Shown: positions 1 through 8,658, counted from the first letter of the stretch. The stretch: 64,000 nucleotides of DNA from Algicola sagamiensis DSM 14643 (GCF_000374485.1 NZ_KB894494.1:186001-250000), one strand, 5' to 3'. The notes: generated from the sequence alone by a model not told the origin. Made by a program: numbers and translations.

Positions 1-119
1 GCGAGCCAGAGCGCCCACCAAGTCGGCCACAGCAACAAATACGTCCCAATTGGTTTATCAGCACGCATCATTTGAGAATAGGCAGTGCGATTCTGCCAGG
101 TCAGTTTAATCGCATTCAT
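1..119 (-). CDS. ubiA: 4-hydroxybenzoate polyprenyltransferase, N-terminal part (runs off left edge)
   Basis: Only the first 39 codons or so are inside the window. The translation begins [19 protein letters not shown] and continues with the motif [19 protein letters not shown], which is the conserved N-terminal signature of UbiA. The family attaches the polyprenyl tail to 4-hydroxybenzoate in the inner membrane, the second step of ubiquinone synthesis. Its start overlaps the end of ubiC by 14 bp, the usual ubiC-ubiA order, so the two are probably co-transcribed and translationally coupled. The gene continues beyond position 1. Confidence 0.9.
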   Translation of the reverse strand, partial: MNAIKLTWQNRTAYSQMMRADKPIGTYLLLWPTWWALWL

Positions 120-684
120 ATGCAAAGGATCCAGGAAGAAAGACTTCTGTCACTATCATCGGTGATTGTTTTAGTTCAAATACTGAGCGTCTTGCCCACA
201 GTGGTTCTGGTTGTAAGTTTTGGCCTTGGAGCATAAGATGAGACGCACAGATTTGAGCAATTTCAAATGGATGTCGAATGAGCTGAGGATCCTGAAAAAT
301 GACTTCCCCAAGTGGCAATTCACCAAGTGTCTCCAGTGCCAAGTCTATCGTGGATAAAGTCTGTAAAGGAAAAATACTCTGAGCAAAAACTTGTGCATGT
401 TGATCACACTTCAATATCACTTCTCGGATCATCGCATGCTCATCACTTAAACCCAATCTCGTTTGCTGATCAGGAGTCAGAATACAGTCTCGCGTTAATT
501 TGAGATCAATCGAAAACTGTTCACACTGCGCTTTGAGTTTCTTCGTTAAAGACCCTTTATCCAATAGCCAAGACATCAGGTGAGCCGGCAATGACAGATC
601 ATCAGATTTTTGCCAAGATTGCGCCATTATTGTGGATATTGCTTCGCTGATCATGTCTCTACCATCTATACAACTTGTTGTCAC
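106..684 (-). CDS. ubiC: Chorismate lyase (chorismate--pyruvate lyase)
   Basis: Converts chorismate to 4-hydroxybenzoate plus pyruvate, the first committed step of ubiquinone synthesis, in the cytoplasm. Recognisable family motifs are [12 protein letters not shown] near residue 39, PLGEVIF near 123 and the C-terminal [10 protein letters not shown]...VTEVFLPGS. The full reading of 192 residues is longer than the E. coli enzyme (about 165). Comparing the position of WLLDKG suggests that translation really begins at Met11 or Met20 of this reading, so the 5' end is uncertain by up to 57 bp. It overlaps ubiA downstream, and is divergent from the flavoenzyme gene at 763. Confidence 0.93.
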   Translation of the reverse strand: MTTSCIDGRDMISEAISTIMAQSWQKSDDLSLPAHLMSWLLDKGSLTKKLKAQCEQFSIDLKLTRDCILTPDQQTRLGLSDEHAMIREVILKCDQHAQVFAQSIFPLQTLSTIDLALETLGELPLGEVIFQDPQLIRHPFEIAQICASHLMLQGQNLQPEPLWARRSVFELKQSPMIVTEVFLPGSFAYECD

Positions 685-762
685 ACCATCAAGTGCATTA
701 TGATAGCAAACTCCAACGGCAGGATCGTCAAGAATTTAATCTAAAAAGGAGTACCCTACGAG

Positions 763-1941
763 ATGCATGCAGATATCCTCATTATTGGTAGTGGTTTGGC
801 TGGATATACATTAGCCAAAGAAATCCGGCGTCTCTCTCAAGACATTTCAATCTATATTCTTACACAGGATGATGGTGCTTTTTACTCAAAGCCTCTACTC
901 TCTAATAGCTTTTCAAAACACAAATCCGCCGAGTCCCTTGCGATTAAATCAGCAGAAATGATGGCTGAAGAACTCGATGCCACTGTACTCCCAAAAGAAA
1001 CTGTCCTATCCATCGATCGTCAGCGCAAATCAATCTCAACATCCTCTCAAACGATAACTTACCAGTCTCTTGTGCTTGCTTTAGGCGCTTCCCCTCGTCA
1101 GCTATCTTTACCTGAAGCGATATCAGATATGACATATTCAGTAAATGATCTAGAGGATTTCGCGGCGTTTCAGAAACAACTAGAAGATTGCAAAGCACCA
1201 CTTGTGATCGGTTCAGGACTTGTCGGTTGTGAATTCACGAATGATCTGATTAAAACGGGTTACGCACTCAACGTTGTCAGCATGGATAACTATCCACTCC
1301 AACAGCTTGTACCAGAAAAAGTCGGTCATCGTTTACAATCTCAACTCGAATCAGAAGGTGCTCATTTTCATTTCAATACAAGAATCACATCTGCAAGAAA
1401 AGAAAATCAGCAAACCATCGTTTCTCTAGAGTCAGGTACTGAGCTACCTTGTGATCTTGTCCTTTCCGCTGCCGGACTCCTTCCCAGAACAGAGATTGCC
1501 AAAAAAGCAGATTTATCTGTCAATCATGGTATTGTCGTCGATACCTTGCTCCAAACATCCGAACCGGATATCTATGCCTTCGGAGATTGTGCAGAAATCA
1601 ACGGATACGTCATGATGTATATCGAACCCATATTCTTAAGTGCAAAAGCATTAGCGAAAACGCTGACGGGTACACCAACGCACGTTTCATTCCCGGCAAT
1701 GCCTGTCTTGATCAAAACACCATCTCTTCCTTTAGTCTGCCACCCTCCCCTTCCTTCTTGTGAGGGAAAATGGCAATTTGAAGAGCAAGGTAACGATATC
1801 CGTGCTATGTTCTACGATACGGGTAAGCAATTGAAAGGGTTCGCTTTAACGGGTTCCTTTGTGAGAGAACGAATGAAACTCGCAAAATCTCTACCAGGTG
1901 TTTTCGCCACACCCGAAAACAGCGCTGGAAACGGCAACTAG
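763..1941 (+). CDS. FAD-dependent NAD(P)H oxidoreductase, rubredoxin reductase-like
   Basis: A 392-residue flavoprotein of the pyridine nucleotide-disulfide oxidoreductase fold. The FAD Rossmann motif GSGLAGYTLAKE lies at residues 9-20, the NAD(P)H-binding GSGLVGCEF lies near 149, and the second FAD motif DIYAFGDCAE near 268. No redox CxxxxC is present after the first motif, which fits the rubredoxin/ferredoxin reductase class rather than disulfide reductases. In Pseudomonas, rubredoxin reductase also lies near ubiA/ubiC, supporting this assignment. No rubredoxin gene is visible beside it, so the partner must be encoded elsewhere. AAAAAGGAG precedes the start by about 11 bases. Confidence 0.82.
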   Translation: MHADILIIGSGLAGYTLAKEIRRLSQDISIYILTQDDGAFYSKPLLSNSFSKHKSAESLAIKSAEMMAEELDATVLPKETVLSIDRQRKSISTSSQTITYQSLVLALGASPRQLSLPEAISDMTYSVNDLEDFAAFQKQLEDCKAPLVIGSGLVGCEFTNDLIKTGYALNVVSMDNYPLQQLVPEKVGHRLQSQLESEGAHFHFNTRITSARKENQQTIVSLESGTELPCDLVLSAAGLLPRTEIAKKADLSVNHGIVVDTLLQTSEPDIYAFGDCAEINGYVMMYIEPIFLSAKALAKTLTGTPTHVSFPAMPVLIKTPSLPLVCHPPLPSCEGKWQFEEQGNDIRAMFYDTGKQLKGFALTGSFVRERMKLAKSLPGVFATPENSAGNGN

Positions 1942-1975
1942 ACCTAGCTATGATAATTCTAAACGGATTCAATGC

Positions 1976-2386
1976 ATGAGTGTCATGAAACTTCTGATAC
2001 GTTCATTAATTGCGCTATGCTTAGCGATGACAATTTTTCCCTGCCATGCAGATAAGGAAAAAAAGAATTACGCCTATTTTGGGTTTGAGCCAGATATCAT
2101 TACCAACTATATCAACAATAAACCAAAACCAGGCTTCATTCGTGTCACCGCAGAACTCATGCTAGAAGACCTTTCCTACCTGCCTGTGGTCGAACATCAT
2201 TCCCCATTACTTCGCGATGCTATCGTTGATATTTTAAGCAAAGAGACTGAGGACAAAGTCAAATCGCTCGTGGGTAGAGAAAAAATCCGCAAGAAATGTG
2301 TCGAGCGCGTCCAAAAACTCATGAAGGAAGAGACAGGCACCAAAATGATCAAAGATATTTTATTTACCAAATATCTTTATCATTAA
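1976..2386 (+). CDS. FliL-like flagellar basal body-associated family protein
   Basis: A 136-residue exported or membrane-anchored protein. A hydrophobic segment at residues 5-24 ends with CHADKE, resembling a signal peptide. The remainder has the FliL-type layout: GFIRVTAELMLED, a HHSPLLRDAIVDIL block, then KIRKKCVERVQKLM and a C-terminal IKDILFTKYLYH. The start was set at the ATG at 1976 rather than the upstream in-frame one at 1898, which would lie inside the preceding gene. FliL stabilises flagellar stators, but there are no other flagellar genes here; Vibrio also carries a stand-alone FliL-like gene next to ubiC. The exact function is therefore unknown. Confidence 0.75.
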   Translation: MSVMKLLIRSLIALCLAMTIFPCHADKEKKNYAYFGFEPDIITNYINNKPKPGFIRVTAELMLEDLSYLPVVEHHSPLLRDAIVDILSKETEDKVKSLVGREKIRKKCVERVQKLMKEETGTKMIKDILFTKYLYH

Positions 2387-2723
2387 AAATCTTCTATATA
2401 GTTATTTGGATTAAAATAATTAATCTTAATCTATTCAATCGAATATAAAGCCTCTTTTTCTTGTAATGGAGTAAATCTTCACAGCAAAGAATGATCAACA
2501 TTTGATCACAAAATTAAAAAATAAAAGAAACAAAGAGTCTGATTAGATAACTCTGTGAAACATCATATTAGAATAAAATATTTTCTTTAAAAACAATCTT
2601 TTTTTATTTGAATAATATAAAATCACAATTGATCACTTTTCAAACAAATTATCCCGTGTTAGCCTCCCGCAACTTCGATCAAATATCGATCAATTTCCGA
2701 AGCAAACATTCTGAGACGTTAAC
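2387..2723. other. AT-rich intergenic region, 337 bp
   Basis: No credible ORF, tRNA or strong terminator is visible. The stretch is very rich in A/T and contains several TGATCA/CGATCA words, including two close copies of TCGATCAA at about 2675-2693, just before the lipoprotein start. It probably carries the promoter of the following gene, but no convincing -35/-10 pair stands out. Confidence 0.5.
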
Positions 2724-4700
2724 ATGCTAAACAAACTCACATTTGCATTTTTAATAATGCCCATCCTGATGATCACTGGATGTGGTGGCTCAAATAACAA
2801 CACATCAAATAAGAGCACCACAGCTGGAGTCAAACCAGAAATAAAACAACCAGCACCGAACAATACGGATAGTACAGATAAAAAAAATCCGAATAACAAA
2901 GACAATCAAACTGAGTCTAACCAAGAGAAAGAAGTGGAGAAAGATTACTTTGTTCGTGTTTATTCGCATTTCTTCCAGACAGCAGTCGTTGAAATCGACT
3001 TCGATCAAAACAATACAATTGAAGAAAACGAAACATCGCCAGTGGCGCAGCAAGTCGCAGCTTTCAAATACACAACAAATGGAGCGCTTGAAGCACTGAA
3101 AAATAACTTTATTCAGGTTCAATTCTCGCAACCAAATGATAGTGTAGATGCTGACTATATTCAGCATATGACTTTATTTGCTAATCCAGGAAAACAGCTG
3201 GTTACACCACTCACCACTTTCCAAGTATTACAAACGAGTCTTGCGACTGATAAAAGCTTTGCCTTTCCTGAAGAATTTTCTCTGATGCTTGATGTTGATT
3301 ACATAGCGCTTATCAAACAAGCGAAAGCCGATCTCGTCACAGCACTTACTGCAAGAGATACAGTGCGTATTGAGGCATTGCGCAAACAGCTTGACCAAGC
3401 GCAGTTGTTACAGGCAATTGCAATGAATATCGAACTTAACCTTTCAGAAGCAGATATTCTAATACTAAAAAGCAATCATTTGGAAAGGTATGAGCCATTA
3501 TTTATTAAAATGAAAATGATTGGTGATGCTGTCATTCATAAAGCCGCAGAACTCAAAGCGGATCCGCTAAGAAATGTTGACTATTCGAACATCTATGCAA
3601 GATTTATCAACCCAAGCAATATCATCACAAAAATGATTGATACGGACGATCTAGATGATTTTCAAAGTCAAATCAATGCTTGGGCGAATCGCTATCATCT
3701 TGATACAGAAACCCTAAATACGAAACAACTTTCTGAATTCACCCTGAGCAATGCCCAGTCGCTGACAGAAAATCTTGTCAATTATCCCATTGAAGCTTTT
3801 GAGTTTGAAATGATCAACACGATTGCTGAAAAGATGCAAGTGGTTTATCAGGAGCGACCGGGAAGACTTGCACCGGTTTTCACACCTATTTCTCCAGAAG
3901 ATCAGGCGCCGATTTTATCCGAGCTCTCTCATAAGGCGAAAACTTGGATCTGTGGCTCTGACTGTCAAACACAAGCGCTGAAAGCCTACCGTGATGAAGA
4001 CCTGATTATTTTTATGAATCAGCATCGCGATATGCTCATCATCGAGTTTCACAATACCAATGATCAGCTGATTTATTTTGCAAAAACATGTATCGAAGAC
4101 AAGCCAGAGAATTGTCCAACCGGACTCATCGAAGATCAATACTTGATCACACGTGAGGATTTTACGTGGCATGTACCAGTGCACGACAATATAGAACCAT
4201 TTGAAGCTTATGCAGCACAAGTTGTTGGTCAACTCGACTATACCGTCAACTTAAAGGTTAATTTTAAGGAAACGTCTTCCGCTCTGGAAAAAGTGGTATT
4301 TACTCAAACCCAAAATGTCCCTGCGAATCAAGGACTCAGTATTCAATACAAATTAACAGAGACCTTTGCAGATGTAATGGTTCTGGAAGGCTCTACGATT
4401 CGTGCTGCTGTCATGAAGTATCAACAAGGTACACATGATATTCATCATCGTTATTATGATAGTTTAGATTTTGATGCACGTTATTTCGCTGACAAGCACC
4501 AAATCAATTTATTGAATATTCACTTTTTTGATCGTGCAAAACGCTTTGGTGTTCGAATCTTCACACAAAACGAAGATACACTGACGCAGCGATTCCCTAT
4601 CTTGTTTGGCCATAAGCGCCTTGGTGAGGTATTCGTTGAAGATGGCGTATACAAAATATCTTACACAGGCTATCAAGAACCTCTGTTCTCACAAGAGTAA
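2724..4700 (+). CDS. Large lipoprotein of unknown function with an EF-hand-like loop
   Basis: A 658-residue protein not recognised as a named family. It begins with a type II signal peptide ending in the lipobox ITGC (Cys20), followed by a Ser/Asn/Lys/Pro-rich linker to about residue 72, so it should be lipid-anchored with a flexible tether. Residues 92-103 read D-F-D-Q-N-N-T-I-E-E-N-E, which fits the calcium-binding EF-hand loop pattern (D1, D3, N5, T7, E9, E12). The rest is mostly soluble, with a CGSDCQ and a CIEDKPENC cysteine pair near residues 412 and 456. It is flanked by AT-rich DNA and stands alone, without an operon partner. Confidence 0.7.
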   Translation: MLNKLTFAFLIMPILMITGCGGSNNNTSNKSTTAGVKPEIKQPAPNNTDSTDKKNPNNKDNQTESNQEKEVEKDYFVRVYSHFFQTAVVEIDFDQNNTIEENETSPVAQQVAAFKYTTNGALEALKNNFIQVQFSQPNDSVDADYIQHMTLFANPGKQLVTPLTTFQVLQTSLATDKSFAFPEEFSLMLDVDYIALIKQAKADLVTALTARDTVRIEALRKQLDQAQLLQAIAMNIELNLSEADILILKSNHLERYEPLFIKMKMIGDAVIHKAAELKADPLRNVDYSNIYARFINPSNIITKMIDTDDLDDFQSQINAWANRYHLDTETLNTKQLSEFTLSNAQSLTENLVNYPIEAFEFEMINTIAEKMQVVYQERPGRLAPVFTPISPEDQAPILSELSHKAKTWICGSDCQTQALKAYRDEDLIIFMNQHRDMLIIEFHNTNDQLIYFAKTCIEDKPENCPTGLIEDQYLITREDFTWHVPVHDNIEPFEAYAAQVVGQLDYTVNLKVNFKETSSALEKVVFTQTQNVPANQGLSIQYKLTETFADVMVLEGSTIRAAVMKYQQGTHDIHHRYYDSLDFDARYFADKHQINLLNIHFFDRAKRFGVRIFTQNEDTLTQRFPILFGHKRLGEVFVEDGVYKISYTGYQEPLFSQE

Positions 4701-4733
4701 TTTTCACTCAAGCGACAGTGAATGTTCAATGGC

Positions 4734-4751
4734 GGTTGCAAGGATGCAACC
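4734..4751 (+). terminator. Small hairpin after the lipoprotein gene
   Basis: GGTTGCA-AGGA-TGCAACC forms a perfect 7-bp stem with a 4-base loop, 33 bp after the stop codon. It lacks a following T tract (GAAATTTAAAG), so it may be an mRNA 3'-end structure rather than an intrinsic terminator. Confidence 0.35.
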
Positions 4752-4830
4752 GAAATTTAAAGCAAATAGCATTTATTTATTATTTTAAGTGTGTTTTTCT
4801 TTTTTATTAATTATTTAGAATGAATAATGA

Positions 4831-4869
4831 TATCCTCTCCGGCGCAAAAAATATAAAAAGGAGAGCATA
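4831..4869 (+). promoter_or_regulatory. Hairpin that would sequester the ribosome-binding site of the queuosine transporter gene
   Basis: CTCTCC at 4835-4840 is perfectly complementary to GGAGAG at 4860-4865, which is the Shine-Dalgarno sequence of the gene starting at 4870. After one C/C mismatch, a further TAT/ATA pairing extends the stem to the base before the TTG start. The loop is 19 bases and A-rich. Genes of this transporter family are often controlled by preQ1 riboswitches, but the canonical P1 stem is not seen, so this is recorded as a possible translational control element only. Confidence 0.4.
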
Positions 4870-5562
4870 TTGAATACCCAAATCAACACTCAGGAAACAC
4901 CCCCTTACAATACCACGACGCTGACCGAGCATCCACAAACCAAAGCATTCACCGTCTATGCAACATTGGTTGGACTATTAAGTGCAATCTTGCTCAGTAG
5001 TAACTTCACAGGGCTCAAGCCAACCGAGTTATTTGGCACAGGTTTGATTATTCCCACTGCCCTGATATTTTACCCGCTGACTTATATCATCAATGATGTG
5101 ATTACTGAGTTCTTTGGTCTGAGCATGGCACGCCGAGCAATTTTTATTGCATTTGCAGCCAACATATTTTTCTGTGGCGTGATCCTCTTTGCATTGCAAG
5201 TCACTCCCATTTCTCATTGGGATCTGGATGAACAATATACCGTGATCGGTGAGTCTGTTCTGAGCGTATTTCTTGCATCGATGGTTGCTTATCTCGTCAG
5301 TGAGCACCTCAATGCAACGTTGCTCCACAAAATTAAGATTCTCACCAATAGCCGTTGGCTGTATTTACGTGTTTTAGGAAGTACTTTACCAAGTACAATC
5401 ATCGACAGTGTGATCTTCTGTACTATCGCATTTTGGACATTATTGGGGCCAGAAATTGTGATGGTTATGATCGTATCGCAAATTATTGTCAAAACTATTT
5501 ATACATTGCTCACGATTCCAATGACCTATGGTGCACATCGTGTCATGCGAAAGGTCCTATAA
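4870..5562 (+). CDS. Queuosine precursor transporter, YhhQ/VUT family
   Basis: A 230-residue inner-membrane protein with about six hydrophobic segments, matching the DUF165/TIGR00697 family that imports queuosine precursors (preQ0/preQ1) for tRNA modification. Typical features are the LLSSNFTGLK segment near residue 45 and the LTYIINDVITEFFG motif near residue 73, both conserved in the family. Translation appears to start at TTG, because a strong AAGGAGAG lies 5-6 bases upstream and no ATG is available before the first helix. The Shine-Dalgarno is embedded in a hairpin (see 4831-4869). It stands alone between its own leader and a 3' hairpin. Confidence 0.88.
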   Translation: MNTQINTQETPPYNTTTLTEHPQTKAFTVYATLVGLLSAILLSSNFTGLKPTELFGTGLIIPTALIFYPLTYIINDVITEFFGLSMARRAIFIAFAANIFFCGVILFALQVTPISHWDLDEQYTVIGESVLSVFLASMVAYLVSEHLNATLLHKIKILTNSRWLYLRVLGSTLPSTIIDSVIFCTIAFWTLLGPEIVMVMIVSQIIVKTIYTLLTIPMTYGAHRVMRKVL

Positions 5563-5568
5563 GACGAA

Positions 5569-5590
5569 GGTGTGTTCTTTTGAGCACACC
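5569..5590 (+). terminator. Hairpin after the queuosine transporter gene
   Basis: GGTGTG at 5569-5574 pairs with CACACC at 5585-5590 around a T-rich loop, seven bases after the stop codon. No clear T run follows, so termination efficiency is uncertain. Confidence 0.45.
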
Positions 5591-5601
5591 GTCACTACAT
5601 G

Positions 5602-5676
5602 TGAACGATCCTAGCCTTTTGTATTGATTTTCCTATTATGGGTACCAAAACTTGCCAAATTGAGCGATCCTAGCCT
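5602..5676 (+). repeat. Pair of 16-bp direct repeats upstream of the sulfur-enzyme fusion gene
   Basis: TGAACGATCCTAGCCT (5602-5617) and TGAGCGATCCTAGCCT (5661-5676) differ at a single base and are spaced 59 bp apart, start to start. They lie 67 bp or more before the start codon at 5743. Two identical-phase boxes about 5.6 helical turns apart would suit an operator pair, but no regulator is known for them. Confidence 0.5.
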
Positions 5677-5742
5677 ACGTAACATATAACAGACTGAAAT
5701 AACTTATAACCTAATTGCATAATTGCGGAGCGAGGTATATCA

Positions 5743-8106
5743 ATGACCTATATCAATCCAGCAAATGAGCAAACCCATGAAGTCTATTTGGATGCCAATG
5801 CTACAACCCCAGTGCTTCCTTGTGCGGCAAGAGCCGCAGCAGAAGCAATGGCGACGGATTTCGGAAACCCTTCAAGCAGTCATGTCACTGGTCTTAAGGC
5901 AAAACACCTTCTCGAAACGACCCGTGGACTGATTAGTGATTACATTGGAGGAGCTGCTGGCCATTTGATTTTTATCAGTGGCGCAACAGAGGGAATACAA
6001 ACATCAATTCTTTCAGCCTTAAACCAAGGTAACTCTTATCCAGATACATCTCAGAAACCATGTTTGATGTATGGTGCAACAGAGCATAAAGCAGTCCCTA
6101 GAACTTTGAAACATTGGAATCAGATCTTAGGATTCCATGCTGACGTTTTAGAAATCCCGGTGGATCAAAACGGCCAGCTTGATCTGACATTTATCGAAAA
6201 GCATATGCCTCATTGCCACATGATTTGTACGATGGCTGTGAATAATGAAACAGGTGCCTATCAAGATCTCGACAAATTAGAATCAGTGATCCGAGCAGGG
6301 AATCCAAATGCGCTTTGGTTAGTTGACTGCGTACAAGCACTCGGTAAATTGAAGTTGGATCTTGCATCTACAAGCATTGATTATGCTGTTTTTAGTGGGC
6401 ACAAACTTTATGCACCAAAAGGGATCGGCATACTTTATCAGCGTAAAACAGCACCATTCACTCCCTGTATTGCGGGGGGCGGACAAGAAGAGGGCCGCCG
6501 TTCTGGGACTGAAAATCTACCAGGTGTCGCTGCACTTGGCGCAATTTTTCGAACACTTCTAGACCCTGAAGACACCACATTTCACCCCGATAAGAAGCTC
6601 CACGCGTATCGTCATCAATTGGCCGAAACCCTAAAACAGGCATTTCCAACACTTGTATTCAATCAAGACTTTCAGCTCTCGATCCCGACGACGTTGAACT
6701 TTTCCGTCAAAGGATTCTCCAGTAAAGAAATGATCGACTTATTTGATGCAGCAGATATTCGAGTCAGTTCGGGTTCAGCCTGTAGCTCGAAAGTCACTCG
6801 TAGCTTCGTTCTCGATGCAATGGGAATTGAAGCATGGCGGAGTGAATCAGCGATCCGCATGTCCTTTGGTCCTGCCTCAACACAAGCCGAGATTGACTTT
6901 GCCTGTCAGCGAATTCAAAAAGCATCCGATGCATTAAAGGCGGCTTGCCCTTTTATCTCTGACCGCGCCTATATTGAAGAAACACATGGTGTCGATGGAT
7001 TAATCCAATTGAAGTATGGGGGGAGTTGCTCGTGGTTGCTCGTTGATCAACATGCCCGTGATTGTGTCATTGTCGAACCAATTGAAGAACTCAGCCCACG
7101 ATTAGAAGCTATTATTCGCCACCAGCAGCTCACCGTTCATGCGATTTTAGATACCCACAGTCATGCTGATCATACCTCCTGTGCTGAAAAGCTCTCAGAG
7201 ATCTTATCCGATCACATACCGACTCATATCGATTTACAAAAGGATCATCTTGGTTGGCCTGAAACGCACACAGAACAAGTGGTACTCTCCAATGATATCA
7301 GTGTCCCTACGCTAAAAGTCGGACGTTACCATCTTGCCCGAGTTTCCACGCCAGGACATACACAGGATAGCCAAACATATCTTGTATCCAGCCAAATAGA
7401 AAACCGATGGAAAAAAGAGGATATTGCTTACGCTTTTGTCGGTGATACGATTCTCATTAATGCACTCGGACGAAGCAACTTTCAATGCAGCTCCACAGCA
7501 TCAATGTATCGTTCTTTATTACAGCTTAGAGCCATTTTAGATGATGAAACATTGCTCTGTTGCGCACATGATTATCAAAATGAATTCGTCACCAACCTCA
7601 AAACCGAGCAATGCCATAACCCTTTACTCCAAAAGATTTTTCAGCACCCACCGATGTCTCTTGAACATTTCATTGTGCAAAAACAACGTATTGATGCACA
7701 ACTCATTGATCAGGAAGGTGAAGAAATCATGTGTGGCCAATACACTGGCATGATAGCCGATTCACCCATGCGACAATTAACGGGTGAACAAGTTCTCGAT
7801 GAATATGGTGATCAGTGCTTACTCATTGATATACGTGAGCCTTATGAAATCTCTTTATATCAAGAGTCACATCCGCTCATAGAACAAATTGAAAGAGTAA
7901 ATATCCCCCTCACGAAGCTGACACAATTCATTGGGGATTATCAAAGCCAGCCAGAACTGCAACATCGGCCGCTTATTTTCATTTGCCGTAGTGGCAATCG
8001 CAGTGCACTGGCTGCTAGCACACTCAGGCGGCTTGGCTATCACAATTCTGCCCATATCATGGGCGGTTATGCATTAAACGAAGAAAGCCTGACTCAGGTT
8101 GCATGA
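5743..8106 (+). CDS. Three-domain fusion: cysteine desulfurase, persulfide dioxygenase-like metallo-hydrolase, rhodanese
   Basis: A 787-residue single polypeptide. Residues 1 to about 395 are a class V aminotransferase of NifS/IscS type: PLP lysine K221 in SGHKLYAPKG and catalytic Cys347 in SSGSACSSK. Residues about 410-640 are a metallo-beta-lactamase fold like ETHE1 persulfide dioxygenases, with THSHADH at 471-477, then STPGHTQDS, VGDTIL and CCAHDY. Residues about 690-780 are a rhodanese with DIREPYE and active-site Cys748 in CRSGNRSA. Together the domains could release sulfur from cysteine as persulfide, pass it on, and oxidise it to sulfite. There is no frameshift, and GGAG-like GCGGAGCGAGG precedes the ATG. 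It is monocistronic with a strong terminator. Such a triple fusion is unusual; persulfide dioxygenase-rhodanese two-domain fusions are known. Confidence 0.88.
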   Translation: MTYINPANEQTHEVYLDANATTPVLPCAARAAAEAMATDFGNPSSSHVTGLKAKHLLETTRGLISDYIGGAAGHLIFISGATEGIQTSILSALNQGNSYPDTSQKPCLMYGATEHKAVPRTLKHWNQILGFHADVLEIPVDQNGQLDLTFIEKHMPHCHMICTMAVNNETGAYQDLDKLESVIRAGNPNALWLVDCVQALGKLKLDLASTSIDYAVFSGHKLYAPKGIGILYQRKTAPFTPCIAGGGQEEGRRSGTENLPGVAALGAIFRTLLDPEDTTFHPDKKLHAYRHQLAETLKQAFPTLVFNQDFQLSIPTTLNFSVKGFSSKEMIDLFDAADIRVSSGSACSSKVTRSFVLDAMGIEAWRSESAIRMSFGPASTQAEIDFACQRIQKASDALKAACPFISDRAYIEETHGVDGLIQLKYGGSCSWLLVDQHARDCVIVEPIEELSPRLEAIIRHQQLTVHAILDTHSHADHTSCAEKLSEILSDHIPTHIDLQKDHLGWPETHTEQVVLSNDISVPTLKVGRYHLARVSTPGHTQDSQTYLVSSQIENRWKKEDIAYAFVGDTILINALGRSNFQCSSTASMYRSLLQLRAILDDETLLCCAHDYQNEFVTNLKTEQCHNPLLQKIFQHPPMSLEHFIVQKQRIDAQLIDQEGEEIMCGQYTGMIADSPMRQLTGEQVLDEYGDQCLLIDIREPYEISLYQESHPLIEQIERVNIPLTKLTQFIGDYQSQPELQHRPLIFICRSGNRSALAASTLRRLGYHNSAHIMGGYALNEESLTQVA

Positions 8107-8113
8107 TGTTTCC

Positions 8114-8137
8114 AAGCGCCATATCATGATGGCGCTT
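8114..8137 (+). terminator. Rho-independent-type terminator of the sulfur-enzyme fusion gene
   Basis: AAGCGCCAT/ATGGCGCTT forms a perfect 9-bp stem with a 6-base loop, followed by CTTCTTTC. It begins eight bases after the stop codon. Confidence 0.75.
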
Positions 8138-8225
8138 CTTCTTTCATGGCTTAGGCTTGTCGTATGAAAACGGTTTGACTAAACTCTACCTCCCAAATTT
8201 GTCGTATTATTGAGTCGTTTTTAAC

Positions 8226-8658
8226 ATGGAAAAAATAAAATATAACTTGTCATGCTTATTTATCTTCCTTTTCATCTCGATTACTCTGCCTGCTCAGGCC
8301 AATCAAAAAATCATTGAAGCCCTTCAATTTGGCTCTGACTATATTAATCCGCAACTCTCTCCAGATGGGAAGCATCTTGCTGTTCAGTATTTAGATGAAG
8401 GTGAATATAAGCTCGTTATTCTCAGCACTAAAGATTTTCAGGTGAAAGTAAATCTATACGGACGTTCCAGCCTGAGTGTGGGTGATTTTCACTGGATATC
8501 GAATAATTCATGCGAAACGCTTAAAAACTGCTCTAGAGCAACAGAACCACTCTTTGGAGTAGTATTATCGTAGTCGTGAAGGGCATGGATTCCGGGATCA
8601 CGACAATCGAGTGGAACACTTCAGCCAAGTTATTGCTTTTATTAAGAAAAATATTTAG
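8226..8658 (+). pseudogene. Remnant of an S9-family (prolyl oligopeptidase-like) serine peptidase
   Basis: The 5' part encodes a signal peptide (cleavage after PAQA, about residue 25) and the start of the beta-propeller, with the diagnostic NPQLSPDGKHLAVQY. After about 100 codons the frame collapses at a stop at 8571-8573. Just downstream, in another frame (about 8562-8658), lies the C-terminal end of the same family, including the SREGHGF motif whose His is the catalytic histidine, ending in QVIAFIKKNI and TAG. Most of the propeller and the catalytic Ser/Asp part are missing, so this is a gene with a large internal deletion plus a frame change. It is not expected to be active. Confidence 0.8.

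Noticed and set aside
4831-4869. preQ1-I riboswitch
   Set aside because: The Shine-Dalgarno pairing and A-rich loop are suggestive, but no P1 stem can be formed with upstream bases, so it was kept only as an unnamed hairpin.
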